Of a DNA stretch of 64,000 nt, positions 22,723 through 33,462 are shown piece after piece. Made by a program: the position numbers and the translations under genes. Numbering within the stretch: position 1 is the first letter of the stretch; each line of letters starts with the position of its first letter. Below the pieces are notes generated by a model. The model had not been told where the DNA came from. It searched no databases and saw only the letters and a program-made list of their open reading frames with translations. Origin of the DNA: Hydractinia symbiolongicarpus (Eukaryota; Cnidaria; Hydrozoa; Anthoathecata; Hydractiniidae); contig NC_079885.1 in assembly GCF_029227915.1 (NCBI RefSeq), forward strand, positions 9,116,001 through 9,180,000, in the 5' to 3' direction.

Positions 22723-23810
22723 AGCTTGGTTTCCACTGGTGATTAAGGTGAAAGAACATAAATTACTTTTTGAACATAATATTTCTTACTTCATGTTAGT
22801 CCACAGTGGGAACATGTTTATTTTGTGTTACATCGAACTCACCTTCTTCTTAATTCATGAAATAACGCGGACTTGACATCAAAATCTTTTGATACCAAGT
22901 TCACGTTTATTTCATGAAATAAAAAAACATCAAAAGAAATACCGATATTTTTATGCAAATTTCTGAGAAAAAAACGTTTCAAAAATACTTTTTAAAGTTT
23001 AGAAAAGAAATTTTATGGATCGTTTTTTTTCATTAACAAATCATCTGAAACATGATTTCTACCTCATTTCTAAACAGAACTTAGAAAAGGGAATGGTATT
23101 TTCCTCATTTTACTTTTTTGAAAATTATTCTTATCGGAAATAAGAAAGGTGGGAAAGTTTGTGTTGCGTGACTATATTTTGTTTAGGTTTATGAAAATTT
23201 TGCGCTAAGAAACAGGGGAAGATCTAATGTCAGTCAGCGCCGTCACGCAGGTGACATAAATTTTGCTAGAGGGTTAAAAAATATTAGGTTACAGTGGTCC
23301 TGCGCCTGTTAAACATTACTTTACGGAATTTTCTCTTTTGTGACTGAGATAGTAGATACGGCACAAAGTGACTGACTTGCGATCGATTTTCATGCAATTT
23401 AATTGGCTGGTTCTTTAGTGCGTTTCTGAAACGCACTAAAGACGACGTACGATAGTCAAATATATATGTGCATGGTTTCCATGGAGTATTAATTACTTTA
23501 GCTTAAATATAATTTCCATTTTCTTCATATTTTCAACAAAAACAACATTAGTAACATTTCTTTTTCAAAAATGTCATGCATATGTTGTTGTTTTTCAACC
23601 TCGTCAACCTTGTGGCCCCTGAACTTCATCAACAAGGCAAAATGCCGTGAGAAGAACAAGTTTGGGTTTTTTTTACCGTGAAATAAGCTTTGAAGACTCA
23701 GTGGAAATTGGCATAATCAATTAGATGTTGCGAAATAAGAAATAAGGTTTAAAAAAAGTTATTTCACCTGATCTCACCATCTTATGTTAGTGACCAGTGG
23801 AAACCAAGCT
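22723..23810. mobile_element. 1.09-kb MITE-like element with TAA target duplication
   Basis: The left end AGCTTGGTTTCCACTGGT (22723-22740) is perfectly inverted at the right end (ACCAGTGGAAACCAAGCT, 23793-23810). TAA flanks both ends (22720-22722 and 23811-23813), the type of 3-bp duplication made by Harbinger-family transposases. No transposase frame is inside, so it is a non-autonomous element. Confidence 0.83.
23412..23442. repeat. perfect 31-bp palindrome (15-1-15)
   Basis: TCTTTAGTGCGTTTC is followed after one base by its exact reverse complement. It lies inside the MITE-like element at 22723-23810 and could extrude as a hairpin. Confidence 0.9.
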
Positions 23811-24704
23811 TAATTCTAAAGTTAAAGCACTATGTATTACATCGAACTTTTGTTCTTAATAATATAAATGATAAGAGTTAAAAAGTGACGTAACTGCTGC
23901 ATTTACCATCTATCGTTTTCTCATGTGGTGATTTCACTAATTTTCGTAGATAGATTACGTAGACAGATAATAAATTATTTACGTTATGTATTTTCTGAAT
24001 ATTTTCGGTCGATTTATCGCCGAGGTAAAATAATTTTTTGTGTCTACATTGTCATGTTCAAACACACCAGAAGTTAAATGTCACTTCGGTCTTCCAAAAA
24101 AAGTAAAATTTCACGCCGGCGTAAAATTAACTCGGGTTTTTAAGTGTAAACAGCGAATTTTACCTCCTGCGAAAAATTAAGTTGAGCACATATAAAAAAT
24201 CTTTGAAAGTTCTTTAGAAATCTTTTCATTTTTTTGAAAAATCTTTATCTATTCTTGAGATATTTATCTTAAAAGTTGCGCTAATTATGCGAAATTATGA
24301 CGTCATGAACTAGCATGGAGCGTAATTGTGGTAACTAAATATCGAAATTTATGTAAAATGTTCAAAACGCGCAAAGTGAACGGCCAGAAAACATGTTTAA
24401 CTCTATATGGCTTGTCAAAAATGTTAAATATAACACGCTCGCAGAGCTAGTTCATGACATCATGCTTAATTAGTGAACCAATTATATTATATATATTATA
24501 TTATACAGACAATATATATTTAAATATATAGACAACCTTTCAAGCTCTTTCATATATAATTAACTTTATTTTTCGCGGGAGGAAACCTTTAAGAAATTGA
24601 CGTAATTTTACGTGTAAAAGACGCCAAATATATTAAAAATATTTCTGCAATGCATGAAAAACTTTTTTCGTCCCCTTTTTTGTCAAATAGTTTAGGGAAG
24701 ATTA

Positions 24705-25074
24705 AGGAGGGTTTTCACGGAGCAAATTGTGAATGGCGAATTCGGCGGGGAATTAGCGAAATATGTTTTTGATTTTCACGTGAAACGAAAAACATGTGCC
24801 GAATTTGAATACTGAACTCTTTTGGGTATTAAAAACCAGACGGTTATTTTGAATTCTTTCCAGTAATGAGTTTTCTAAGAATAAACACTAAATATTGCGT
24901 TCTAATTAGTTAAAATCTTACAGCGAAATATATCGCCGCTAAAAAGTAGGAACTGTTTCTACTTTTCGGCGAAGCGAATTTTTCAAAGCATAATGAAAAC
25001 ATATAAAACTGCGCATGCTCAGATACATTTCGCCGGCAAATTCGCCGTCCAATTGGCTTCGTAAAAATCCCTCA
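24705..25074. mobile_element. 370-bp Tourist-like MITE with TTA target duplication
   Basis: Imperfect terminal inverted repeats of about 45 bp share GAGGG-TTTT-ACG-AGC-AATTG and then GGCGAATT-G-CGG-GAA. TTA flanks both ends (24702-24704, 25075-25077). It has no coding capacity. Size and 3-bp target site fit a Harbinger-mobilised Tourist-type MITE. Confidence 0.75.
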
Positions 25075-25081
25075 TTACGAT

Positions 25082-25376
25082 GGGTCTCAAACGATTATTT
25101 CTGCGGTCAGAATACTAACTGCGCTTTTTGATTGGGTAATTTCATTGTTCTTTGCTTTGCTTTTTGTTTTAAGCGTGAATGGTCTTACAGACCCGAACAA
25201 ATATAATAAGGTAGTGTATTATTTAAGAGCTTAAGATGTCACTGCGCCGACTTTGTGCTCATTGGATTGTAATTCGGGGTTTGCTATAAGGTGGATTGGC
25301 ATTTTAGCAATTTGCTTTAACATTTATTTGCGTATAAGCTTTTGCTTTTTTGAAGGCTTAGTTAACTAGGCGATCC
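25082..25376 (+). repeat. interspersed repeat family R1, copy 1
   Basis: Long blocks match 28518-28857 in the same order: TTCTGCGGTCAGAAT, GCGCTTTTTGATTGG, TTGTGCTCATTGG, GGTGGATTGGCATTTTAG (one mismatch), GCTTAGTTAACTAGGC. It ends about 510 bp upstream of the small TM protein's start codon. Confidence 0.8.
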
Positions 25377-25889
25377 ATCCAGAAAATTGTTAAAAACCAG
25401 AAAAAAGAGAAATATCTCTGTCTGTTTTTATCAAATTCTTCGCGTTCTAACCACCCTGTTTCAACTTTTACAACGTTTTTACATTAACGCATGCTCTGTA
25501 AAAATAAAGCAATCAAAATACAAAGTATTGTCTAACATAACAAAAAGAAAACTAATTATACAGAAAATCTATTTTCTCTAAAATATATCCAACATATTTT
25601 TTTGCCTTGTATGTTGTTCATTGTCCGTGTTTTGAGTTAAAGATAATCACCAATTTTTTGATCACACGCACAAATTTTTTCACTCTTAAATATAAACCTT
25701 TATTGTGGAAATCAAAAAGCAAAATTATGGAATTTAGAGTGAATTTAGAGCGCTCAAATTTGTTAAATAATTAAACAAAATTTTTTTGTTTTTTTCTTAG
25801 AAGTTCATTGAGAGGTCTGGATTCTAATTCATGCTCAACACCACGCGGATTTCTTCAGAAGGGCAGATGAGAAGAGAAGTTGCTGAAAA

Positions 25890-27090
25890 ATGTCGCTGAA
25901 ATTAATCATCTTTGCAGTTTCTTTTATTTTCATTCAAGGAAAGTTAGAGAGAAATTTCTAAATATATTTAAATTCTTAAAAATCCACGCTTTGTTGGAAT
26001 TGCATAGTGGAAATATATATGAAGTGAAAAATTTAAGAATGGGTTTTTTAAAGAAATGACTACAGAAAGAATAAAAAGTTATACATTACAAAATTTTGGT
26101 TTTGCAGTAACAATGTTTTTATGCAACAAATATTATTATTGCTTTCTGGCATTTACCTTTAAAAAATAAAATAGTTTGATTAACAAGACTTCACACCAAA
26201 ATTCCAAAAATTGCATTCTTTGTTGGAATTATAAAGTGGAAATTTATATGGAGTGATAACTTTAAAAAATAAAGTTTTCTAAAGCAATGACTACAGAAGG
26301 AATTAAAAAATCTACGTTACAAAATTGTAGCTTTGCAGTAACAATGTTTTAATGCATCAAATATTTTTATTGCTTTCTCGCATTTACCATCAAGAAATGA
26401 AATAGTTTGGTTGAAAAGACTTGACACCAACGTGGTTTATTTTTTAACTTGCCTTTCTTTTTTTGTACAGAAACTTAAACTCAAATAGACCGGGAATGAG
26501 TTAATTAATTATTCTTCGATGTACAATATAACAAAACTCATGCCGTGATATTTTTCGAGTAGTCTCTCCGAGCCTCAATAATAACAGCTTGTGTAACAAC
26601 CAAGGCATCTGAAACAGGTGCATTTTGCTCAAAAAAACCCTTTCGCATTTGGAAAACGATTGAATAGATGTACATTTTTTTCCAGGCACATTGTTACACT
26701 AACGGCAGCTCAAGCTATGTCTGCGTAGGTAAATAGTTTTTTATAAACCCATTTTACATTAACATTAGAAAACTTTTCACAGAAAAACTCATGACAAACA
26801 TCCACTGTTTTTTTCTTGTAATTATGGTTTAACTATTTTTAGATGACAATTGGTGGGAAAAACAAAACGATGGTGTCAAATCTGGTCTTGGGTTAGATGT
26901 CTTTGTTGTGATTATCCTACCATGTATACTGTGCTGCTACTGTTGTTGTTGTAGTAATACAGAACACACAACAATTGTCATGACGGGACAACCTAGTGCA
27001 GCTCCAATGGCCATGGTTGTCAACAATACCAACGTGATGCAACAACAGACGAGCATACCGTATGAAAGACAAGTGAATTATCCGATGTGA
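25890..27090 (+). CDS. small Cys-rich single-TM protein (Shisa/STMY-like)
   Basis: Exon 26686-26728 (AHCYTNGSSSYVCV) splices in phase to exon 26843-27090 (DDNWWEKQ...), giving a short Cys-containing ectodomain, then one TM helix with a cysteine knot at its end (VFVVIILPCILCCYCCCC), then a tail of about 45 residues rich in Gln, Asn and Met ending in YERQVNYPM. A signal peptide (MSLKLIIFAVSFIFIQG) begins at ATG 25890-25892 with a possible donor after 25942, but its phase does not fit the next exon, so a small exon is missing or the donor differs. CY...YVC plus CCxCCCC after the helix resembles STMY-type proteins (Shisa, CYYR1, WBP1/VOPP1), which act as membrane adaptors or trafficking regulators. 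The first-exon assignment is less sure than the last two exons. Confidence 0.65.
25975..26440 (+). repeat. tandem duplication of about 230 bp in an intron
   Basis: 25,975-26,205 and 26,206-26,440 share ordered blocks: CTTTGTTGGAATT, ATGACTACAGAA, TTTGCAGTAACAATGTTTT, ATTGCTTTCT-GCATTTACC, AGACTT-ACACCAA. The two units are diverged by perhaps one fifth. Confidence 0.75.
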
Positions 27091-27369
27091 AGATGGTTTT
27101 AGATTTTATACTTGTATTAGAATTTTGTAGATCATCGGTTCGATACATTTTGTAATTATTCTTCTATTTTTTTTAAAAAAGAATGATTGTTGTAGCGATT
27201 TACGTCGTTGTTTTGATTTGTTTCCTAGTGAAAAGTTGTATTGCTGTGGCAACAAGGAGTGCAGAAAAGCAATGTGTAAAAACATAAAATAAAATCTTTT
27301 TGTTCTATTAGAAAGTAATGACATAAGATTAAAACGCAAGTTAGCTGTCACACTAAACATACGGTTCAT

Positions 27370-28514
27370 GACAGATGTAATTAACTTTTATCTATAACTG
27401 GAAAGATTAAAAGTTTTTTTAGTGTCAAATTTTGATGTTTTTAAGGATTACCTCCTGAAAAAAAACCTTTTTTTAGGAGGTAATATTGTTGACTTTTTTC
27501 GAGGTAGAAACAAAGATTATTATACAATATGACATTCTTTTAACTTAAACACAACCATAAATAAAAAAAGCTTCATTCAAATTTATGCATTTCATCTTCT
27601 TCACCGTGTTTACAACCAAATACACGAGACCATTTGTATCAAAAGTAAGAAGATCGAAACAAAAACTTTTTATAAAAGAACACACGACCCCCGGATTTTT
27701 TTCACTTTACAGTAAGTCTAATCGATTGTGTGTTGTAATGGAAAAAATTGTAAACAGGGTTGACTAAAGCACATAAAACGCAATCGTTGGTTTTCAGTGT
27801 ATATAAAAGTAGGTTAAAGATCAACTTCAGACTCAGACTCCATCAAGCTAGGAAAGTGTTTATGATTCTGATAATGAAATTTTCGAAAATCTAGAACGTC
27901 ATCAATCACAATGTGGATAGTGAAGTGCAAAAGAGAAAGAGGATCAAACCCTAGGATCCCCACACAAAGTGCAAAAATTATGACCATTGAGAGAAGCATT
28001 CTATTGAAACTGGTATGTAAGATTTTAGCTAGATAGGTCGCTAACCTGTGAATATGTGTTTCTTTTTTGGTTGACTATAGGACAGTATATTATGTCTTCT
28101 TTTATAACTAGATACTTAGCTAGCCGTGTATTAAATATAATCCAAGTTTTATTTTATATATTGGTTACTGTAAAGATATACTTTTAATATATCTCAAGTT
28201 ATCTGCGCACCACCGTATCATAGCAACATAGAAATTTTAAAGGAAAATAGGATATTTACAAGGGGACGGGGACTTAAAACTGAATAATTTAGAGAATACA
28301 CACGTTGAGCCAAGATACCTAGATAGGCCGAAATTAGAGTTTTGTACGTTTTTTTTTTTGGACAAGGATTCTTGTGTGTGGTTTTTCAAAAATCAGCGAA
28401 GTCAAATTACTGTAAAAAATTGGAATAAACACCTATTTAGGAGACGTGTACCCATATGAGACCCAGCATAATTTTTTTTACCAGAAATCGGAATAGTTCA
28501 GGTGGAAAAATCAC
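27370..28514. other. intergenic, nothing recognised
   Basis: AT-rich DNA after the small TM gene. A hairpin-prone segment near 27,448-27,482 (TTACCTCCTGAAAAAAAACC... / ...TTTTAGGAGGTAA) is the only structure I see. Confidence 0.4.
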
Positions 28515-28517
28515 GCT

Positions 28518-28857
28518 GGGTTTTAAACAATTGTTCTGCGGTCAGAATTCTGACCGCGCTTTTTGATTGGTTAATTCTATTGTTCTTTGCTCACGTGGTT
28601 AACATCGGAAAAACTTTTGTTTTAAGCGAGAATGGCTTCACTCACCTGAACAAGTATAATTAATTCTTGTAATATTTAAGTAGAGTAGCATGTGACCACG
28701 CTGGCTTGTGCTCATTGGTTAATTGTGATTTGGGGTTTACTGTGAGGTGGATTGGAATTTTAGGGATTTGCTGTGACATTTGTATACGTCTAAGCTTTTG
28801 TTTAGGAGAAACTGAATTGGATATCCTCGAAGAAAGCTTAGTTAACTAGGCCAGGAG
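28518..28857 (+). repeat. interspersed repeat family R1, copy 2, with perfect 20-bp palindrome
   Basis: Partner of 25082-25376. It contains GCGGTCAGAATTCTGACCGC at 28538-28557, a perfect palindrome that is decayed in the other copy (25103-25122). Confidence 0.8.
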
Positions 28858-29012
28858 ACGAGTAACTTAACTATGCGAATATAGATTACCTTTTCAATTA
28901 TTTTCATATCATTGTCAAACGCAGAAAAACAACAACGCGGAGATCTCAGTAGTTGTACCTGTTGGAGCTACAAGGCCAACTAACTGCTTTTGCACATCAC
29001 AACCTTTGTATA

Positions 29013-29400
29013 TTATAAAATTTGAGAGAGATTTGCACACAGCTTTGAACAAATAAAGCTTTTTGCATCAACCTTCACCAGTTTAAAAATAGACAAAGGT
29101 TTAACAACACAAGTTAAAGCGTGGTTATGTTTTTTTTGTAAATTTTCTTGCCCAAATGAAGAATGTTTCAAATACTTCACATTGCTTCGCATTAAAAGAC
29201 TTGATATCTCTATTAATCTCCTGGTTTGATGCCACAACGAAAGTGTTTGTAGGTAGAGACGATAAATGAGAATTAGTTGGTTCAGTCACATTTTCTTGTG
29301 TGTAGTGCAAATGGATTTTGATTAGTGTCCATATTAGCTCTAAAAGTTGCCAAAGCTTGATCATTAATTTCACTAAATGGCTCCAGCTTTTGTTTGTTCG
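29013..29400 (-). pseudogene. PIF1/Helitron-type helicase fragment
   Basis: The minus strand encodes EINRDIKSFNAKQCEVFETF followed by WARKFTKKT and, after a frame change, VKPLSIF...TGEG...K-LYLFKAVCKSL. This resembles the N-terminal edge and degenerate Walker A region (normally TGEGGVGKS) of PIF1-like helicases as carried by Helitrons. The P-loop Lys-Ser is disrupted. Only this fragment is present. Confidence 0.55.
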
Positions 29401-29679
29401 TATTGAAAATATTCAAAGCCCCCAGATGGTTAACCTGCTCCTGTAAGTACCATAAAATAAATTTGATTTAAAACTAAAAGGATACTATAAAAACAAAAAG
29501 TAAAGAACCTACTCTTCTGACTGAGTTTGTGATTGGGTGTATAGGATGAATAATAAAAGCACGGACTTTACAGCACTGAAGTGATTATTTTTTAATTTTT
29601 GAGTATAAAAGTCAAACGAGTACGGTAACCCATATATAACATTTTAAATACAATATTCTCTTTTTAATTCCTAACTGTA

Positions 29680-29845
29680 GCCGCCAAATATGCCGCTAGT
29701 TACAACTGTCGTCGCTAGTTCTAATTGTCGCCGCTAATTATACTGCCCGCCGCCAGTTATAACTGTCGCCGCTAGTTATACCGCTAAATGTAACTATCGC
29801 CGCCGTTAGTGCCAGTTATCGTCGGCGCCGCTATTTACACGCCTT
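29680..29845 (+). repeat. CpG-rich degenerate minisatellite
   Basis: About seven degenerate copies of a roughly 20-bp unit, GTCGCCGCTAGTTATAACT and variants, stand out as a CG-dense patch in AT-rich DNA. Confidence 0.75.
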
Positions 29846-30051
29846 CCACGTGATTTTGTGTTTAGGCGCATGGGCTGTTTCTTGTAAATACTTAGGGGAA
29901 AAGGGGGTCCCTTTCGACTCAAATAAAGCTTCAAGTAAAGAGATGATTTTTTAGAGGTAAAACAATATTTTAAACTCTCGTACTATTGAGTTGCAACTTG
30001 ATCGTTACAAAAGTTATACCTTATTATGAATTTCAATTTTAGATCCTCGGA

Positions 30052-30760
30052 ATGGTTATCAGTTAATCAACCAAGTGGTTGATCAGACAGTACCTTTTAG
30101 ATGGATTATCTCATGAAGAAATCAGAACGTTTTTGTTTACAAAACATGATGTGCACATTGGGATCAGACAACTCAACCGCGTATTAAGAAGTATGAATTT
30201 GTTTAGACGATGCAGATCATCCACCACAAATTTTGTATTGATTGCTATCAAAAGAAAAATTTCTGGCTCAGGGAAAGGATTTGGGTATCGTTCAATGACA
30301 CAGAAACTCCGATCTGATGGCATCAACTTACATCGAGAAACCGAGCGCATGGCTATGAAGAGTTCGGATCCATCCGGTGTTGAGAAAAGAAGTAATCATT
30401 GTGTCAAAAGGTGGAAATATTTTTCACGTGGTCCTAACTTTGTTTGGCACATGGATGGTAATGACAAGTTGATGGTGCAATTGAGTCGAAAAATACTATA
30501 GTTAAATGTAGGCACAAGGAATAATGATCCTAAAATAATTGGTGCCTATTTCCTGAAGTAGGTCACGTGCCTGCAATCAACTTCTCGTTGCATTCATTCT
30601 GACCGCGGTTCAGAGAATGTAGTTGTCGGGGGGATAAAAAGATACTTTCGAAGAAAAATTGAAAATGATTCGGTTCCACTAGAAATCAACGTATAGAATC
30701 TTGGTGGTGCCAATTCAGGAAAAAACGTTGTAACTATTGGATCACTAGACACGAGCATTG
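30052..30760 (+). pseudogene. integrase-type DDE transposase remnant
   Basis: An open stretch of 140 residues (30079-30501) has a helix-turn-helix-like start (LLDGLSHEEIRTFL...RQLNRVLRSM), a GYRSMTQKLRSDGI block, and GPNFVWHMDGNDK, which holds the first catalytic Asp. After stops and frame changes HSDRGSENVVV (second Asp, near 30,598-30,630) and NQRIESWW-like sequence (near 30,690) follow, where the catalytic Glu is expected. The family is the retroviral-type integrase core found in many fish and cnidarian transposon genes. This copy is dead. Confidence 0.75.
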
Positions 30761-31700
30761 ATTATCACGTAGTTGCCTGCGTTTTTCATATCTCACGTTA
30801 AGCGCTTATATAGAATAATTGATAATAATTTCTTTAATTTCACGTTTATTTTGTAGCCCCTTTAATGTACGTAATAATATCACAAATGGTTTTAACATTC
30901 CCTATCTTTACACAATATATCATTTTGTTTTTTAATAGATTTTCTTTTCCTAAAAAAAATAAATAAACAGAATTAGTCTGTATTGATAGTTTTTTTTTAT
31001 CATTTATTTGTGATGCAAATACAGATGTTTGTATTCTTTTAAATCATTTATAGCGCTGAAAAATCAAATTACAATCTGAAAATTTTGATGGGCTAGAGCA
31101 AAACAAGACAGGTAAATATTTTTACAAGAAATGTTCTTGATTCAAAATATTTTGAAAATTTTAAAACATACTCAACATATGTATCTCAATGTTTGCATTT
31201 TTAACGTTATTTTTTTCACCTCTTCTTCAATGCAACGTTAGGTAAGCATAAGGTTTATAAGCACTTTGAGGTTGTATAAAATTATTATGAATGTCACATT
31301 GAATTTTTAAAAAAAACACAAAAATTGTTGTACGGAACATACATGATAAAGGTTAACCCTATTCCTAGCAGGACATTTTGTCCCTGATAGAACGGGAAAA
31401 GTGCTTGTATTTTTTTCTTAAGAAAAGCTACAATGCCAAAACTTTGTCAATTGTGAGTCCCAATTATTTCCTTACAAACTCAAGAAAATAATATTAAAAA
31501 TCCATCCTGGCGGCCGTTGCTGCTGCCCTCGTATAACCATAGTCAAAGGGAGACCTTAATTGACACGAAACCGAAAGTACTTACCAATGACCAAAGTTGT
31601 CCAATTAAAACCGTTTGATGTCTGATGACATTGACCAAACTGTCAATATTTTTTTTTAATTTCAAATTTGAGAGATAAAAGACTTTCAGTAAGCTAGAAA

Positions 31701-32262
<562 letters not shown>

Positions 32263-32418
32263 TTTTAAGGCGGTTTATTTTTCATTAACCAATGATTATG
32301 TTTTTTGTGGGGTTTAATTGACTGTTTTTTAAGCTTTCAGCACATTTTCTTTGAATATCGAGCACGTATATAATATATGGGTTCTATGTTTTATAGAGCA
32401 ACCAGTGGCATATAAATC

Positions 32419-33462
32419 ATGAGCAATAAAACAATTTCCACATATGAAATAGTTTGTGACAACCTTGAGTTCATGTTTTCCATAAATGGTGGATATGCAG
32501 TAAACATCTACATCAACATCATTCTTCAATTCATCATCAATTTCTCTAGTTGTGTCTTAAACACACTTGTTTCAATCGTTATTATACGCCAAAAAAAACT
32601 TCGTACACCTTCAAATATATTATTACTAAACAATACTATTTCGGATGCCCTTGTTGGATTCATGCACCTTGTCTTTTGGCTGCCATGTTTAATAATGGCG
32701 CTTTATCAAACGCATTCTTGTGTTTTTTTTGTTGCTATGATCACCTTGGGTTATCATTGTGGCGCAATAAGTTTGGTCAATGTTGACGTGATTGCAGTGG
32801 ATCGATACATAGCTATATACAAACCTTATTACTACAGCGAAAACATAACTGGAAATTTAAAAGTATATGTTAAATTTATTATATTCCAGTGGGTGATAAC
32901 TGCAGTACTGATAGGATTAAGCCATCTCACGCCAAACTTTTTAATCGTGCTAATATGCGCTATCATTACAATTCCTTTCACAATCAGTTGGTGCTCGTTT
33001 GTTTACACGAAGGTGTTTCTCACAGTAAAGGAGTTAAATAGCCGTGACCGAGCAACAACACGACATTTAAACCAAGAAGATACACAGAAAATGAAGGAGA
33101 TACGTTTGGCAAAGATCACAGCAGCAATGATACTAACTTTATGTGCTTGTCTTACACCGTTTTGTTTGACTAGTGTTTTGTGGTTGGTCGCAAAAGTGAA
33201 GTTTTCTCCTTTGGTGTACGCGCTGACATTGTGGGCTTTGTTACTGGTGTCACTCAAATCTTTATTAAATCCTGTACTTTTTTGTCTCACGTTAACTGAT
33301 ATAAAGGAAGCTATTAAAGACCTTCTTTGCAGACACAGAAAGATCGGAAATAAGAAAAGCAAAAGTAATGGAACTACAATCAACGCCGCTACCACCAACA
33401 TCAGCACCGGAACAACAACAATAACAACAAAAACTGCTAAACCATCCAAAACAACAACATAA
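32419..33462 (+). CDS. intronless class A GPCR, paralogue 1
   Basis: A 347-residue rhodopsin-family receptor in one exon. Landmarks: Asn48 in TM1 (VLNTLVSIVII), Asp76 in TM2 (NNTISDALVG), Cys101 before TM3, DRY at 128-130 (AVDRYIAIYKP), CLTP in TM6 in place of CWxP, and NPVLF at 284-288 in place of NPxxY. The loop between TM4 and TM5 is only a few residues (SHLTPN) and has no cysteine, so the usual TM3-ECL2 disulfide cannot form. That recalls melanocortin/cannabinoid/S1P-type receptors, but ligand and subfamily are unknown. The cytoplasmic tail is Thr/Asn-rich and low-complexity. N-linked sites occur near the N-terminus (NKT). Paralogue at 40032-41099; a dead copy lies between them. Confidence 0.92.
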   Translation: MSNKTISTYEIVCDNLEFMFSINGGYAVNIYINIILQFIINFSSCVLNTLVSIVIIRQKKLRTPSNILLLNNTISDALVGFMHLVFWLPCLIMALYQTHSCVFFVAMITLGYHCGAISLVNVDVIAVDRYIAIYKPYYYSENITGNLKVYVKFIIFQWVITAVLIGLSHLTPNFLIVLICAIITIPFTISWCSFVYTKVFLTVKELNSRDRATTRHLNQEDTQKMKEIRLAKITAAMILTLCACLTPFCLTSVLWLVAKVKFSPLVYALTLWALLLVSLKSLLNPVLFCLTLTDIKEAIKDLLCRHRKIGNKKSKSNGTTINAATTNISTGTTTITTKTAKPSKTTT

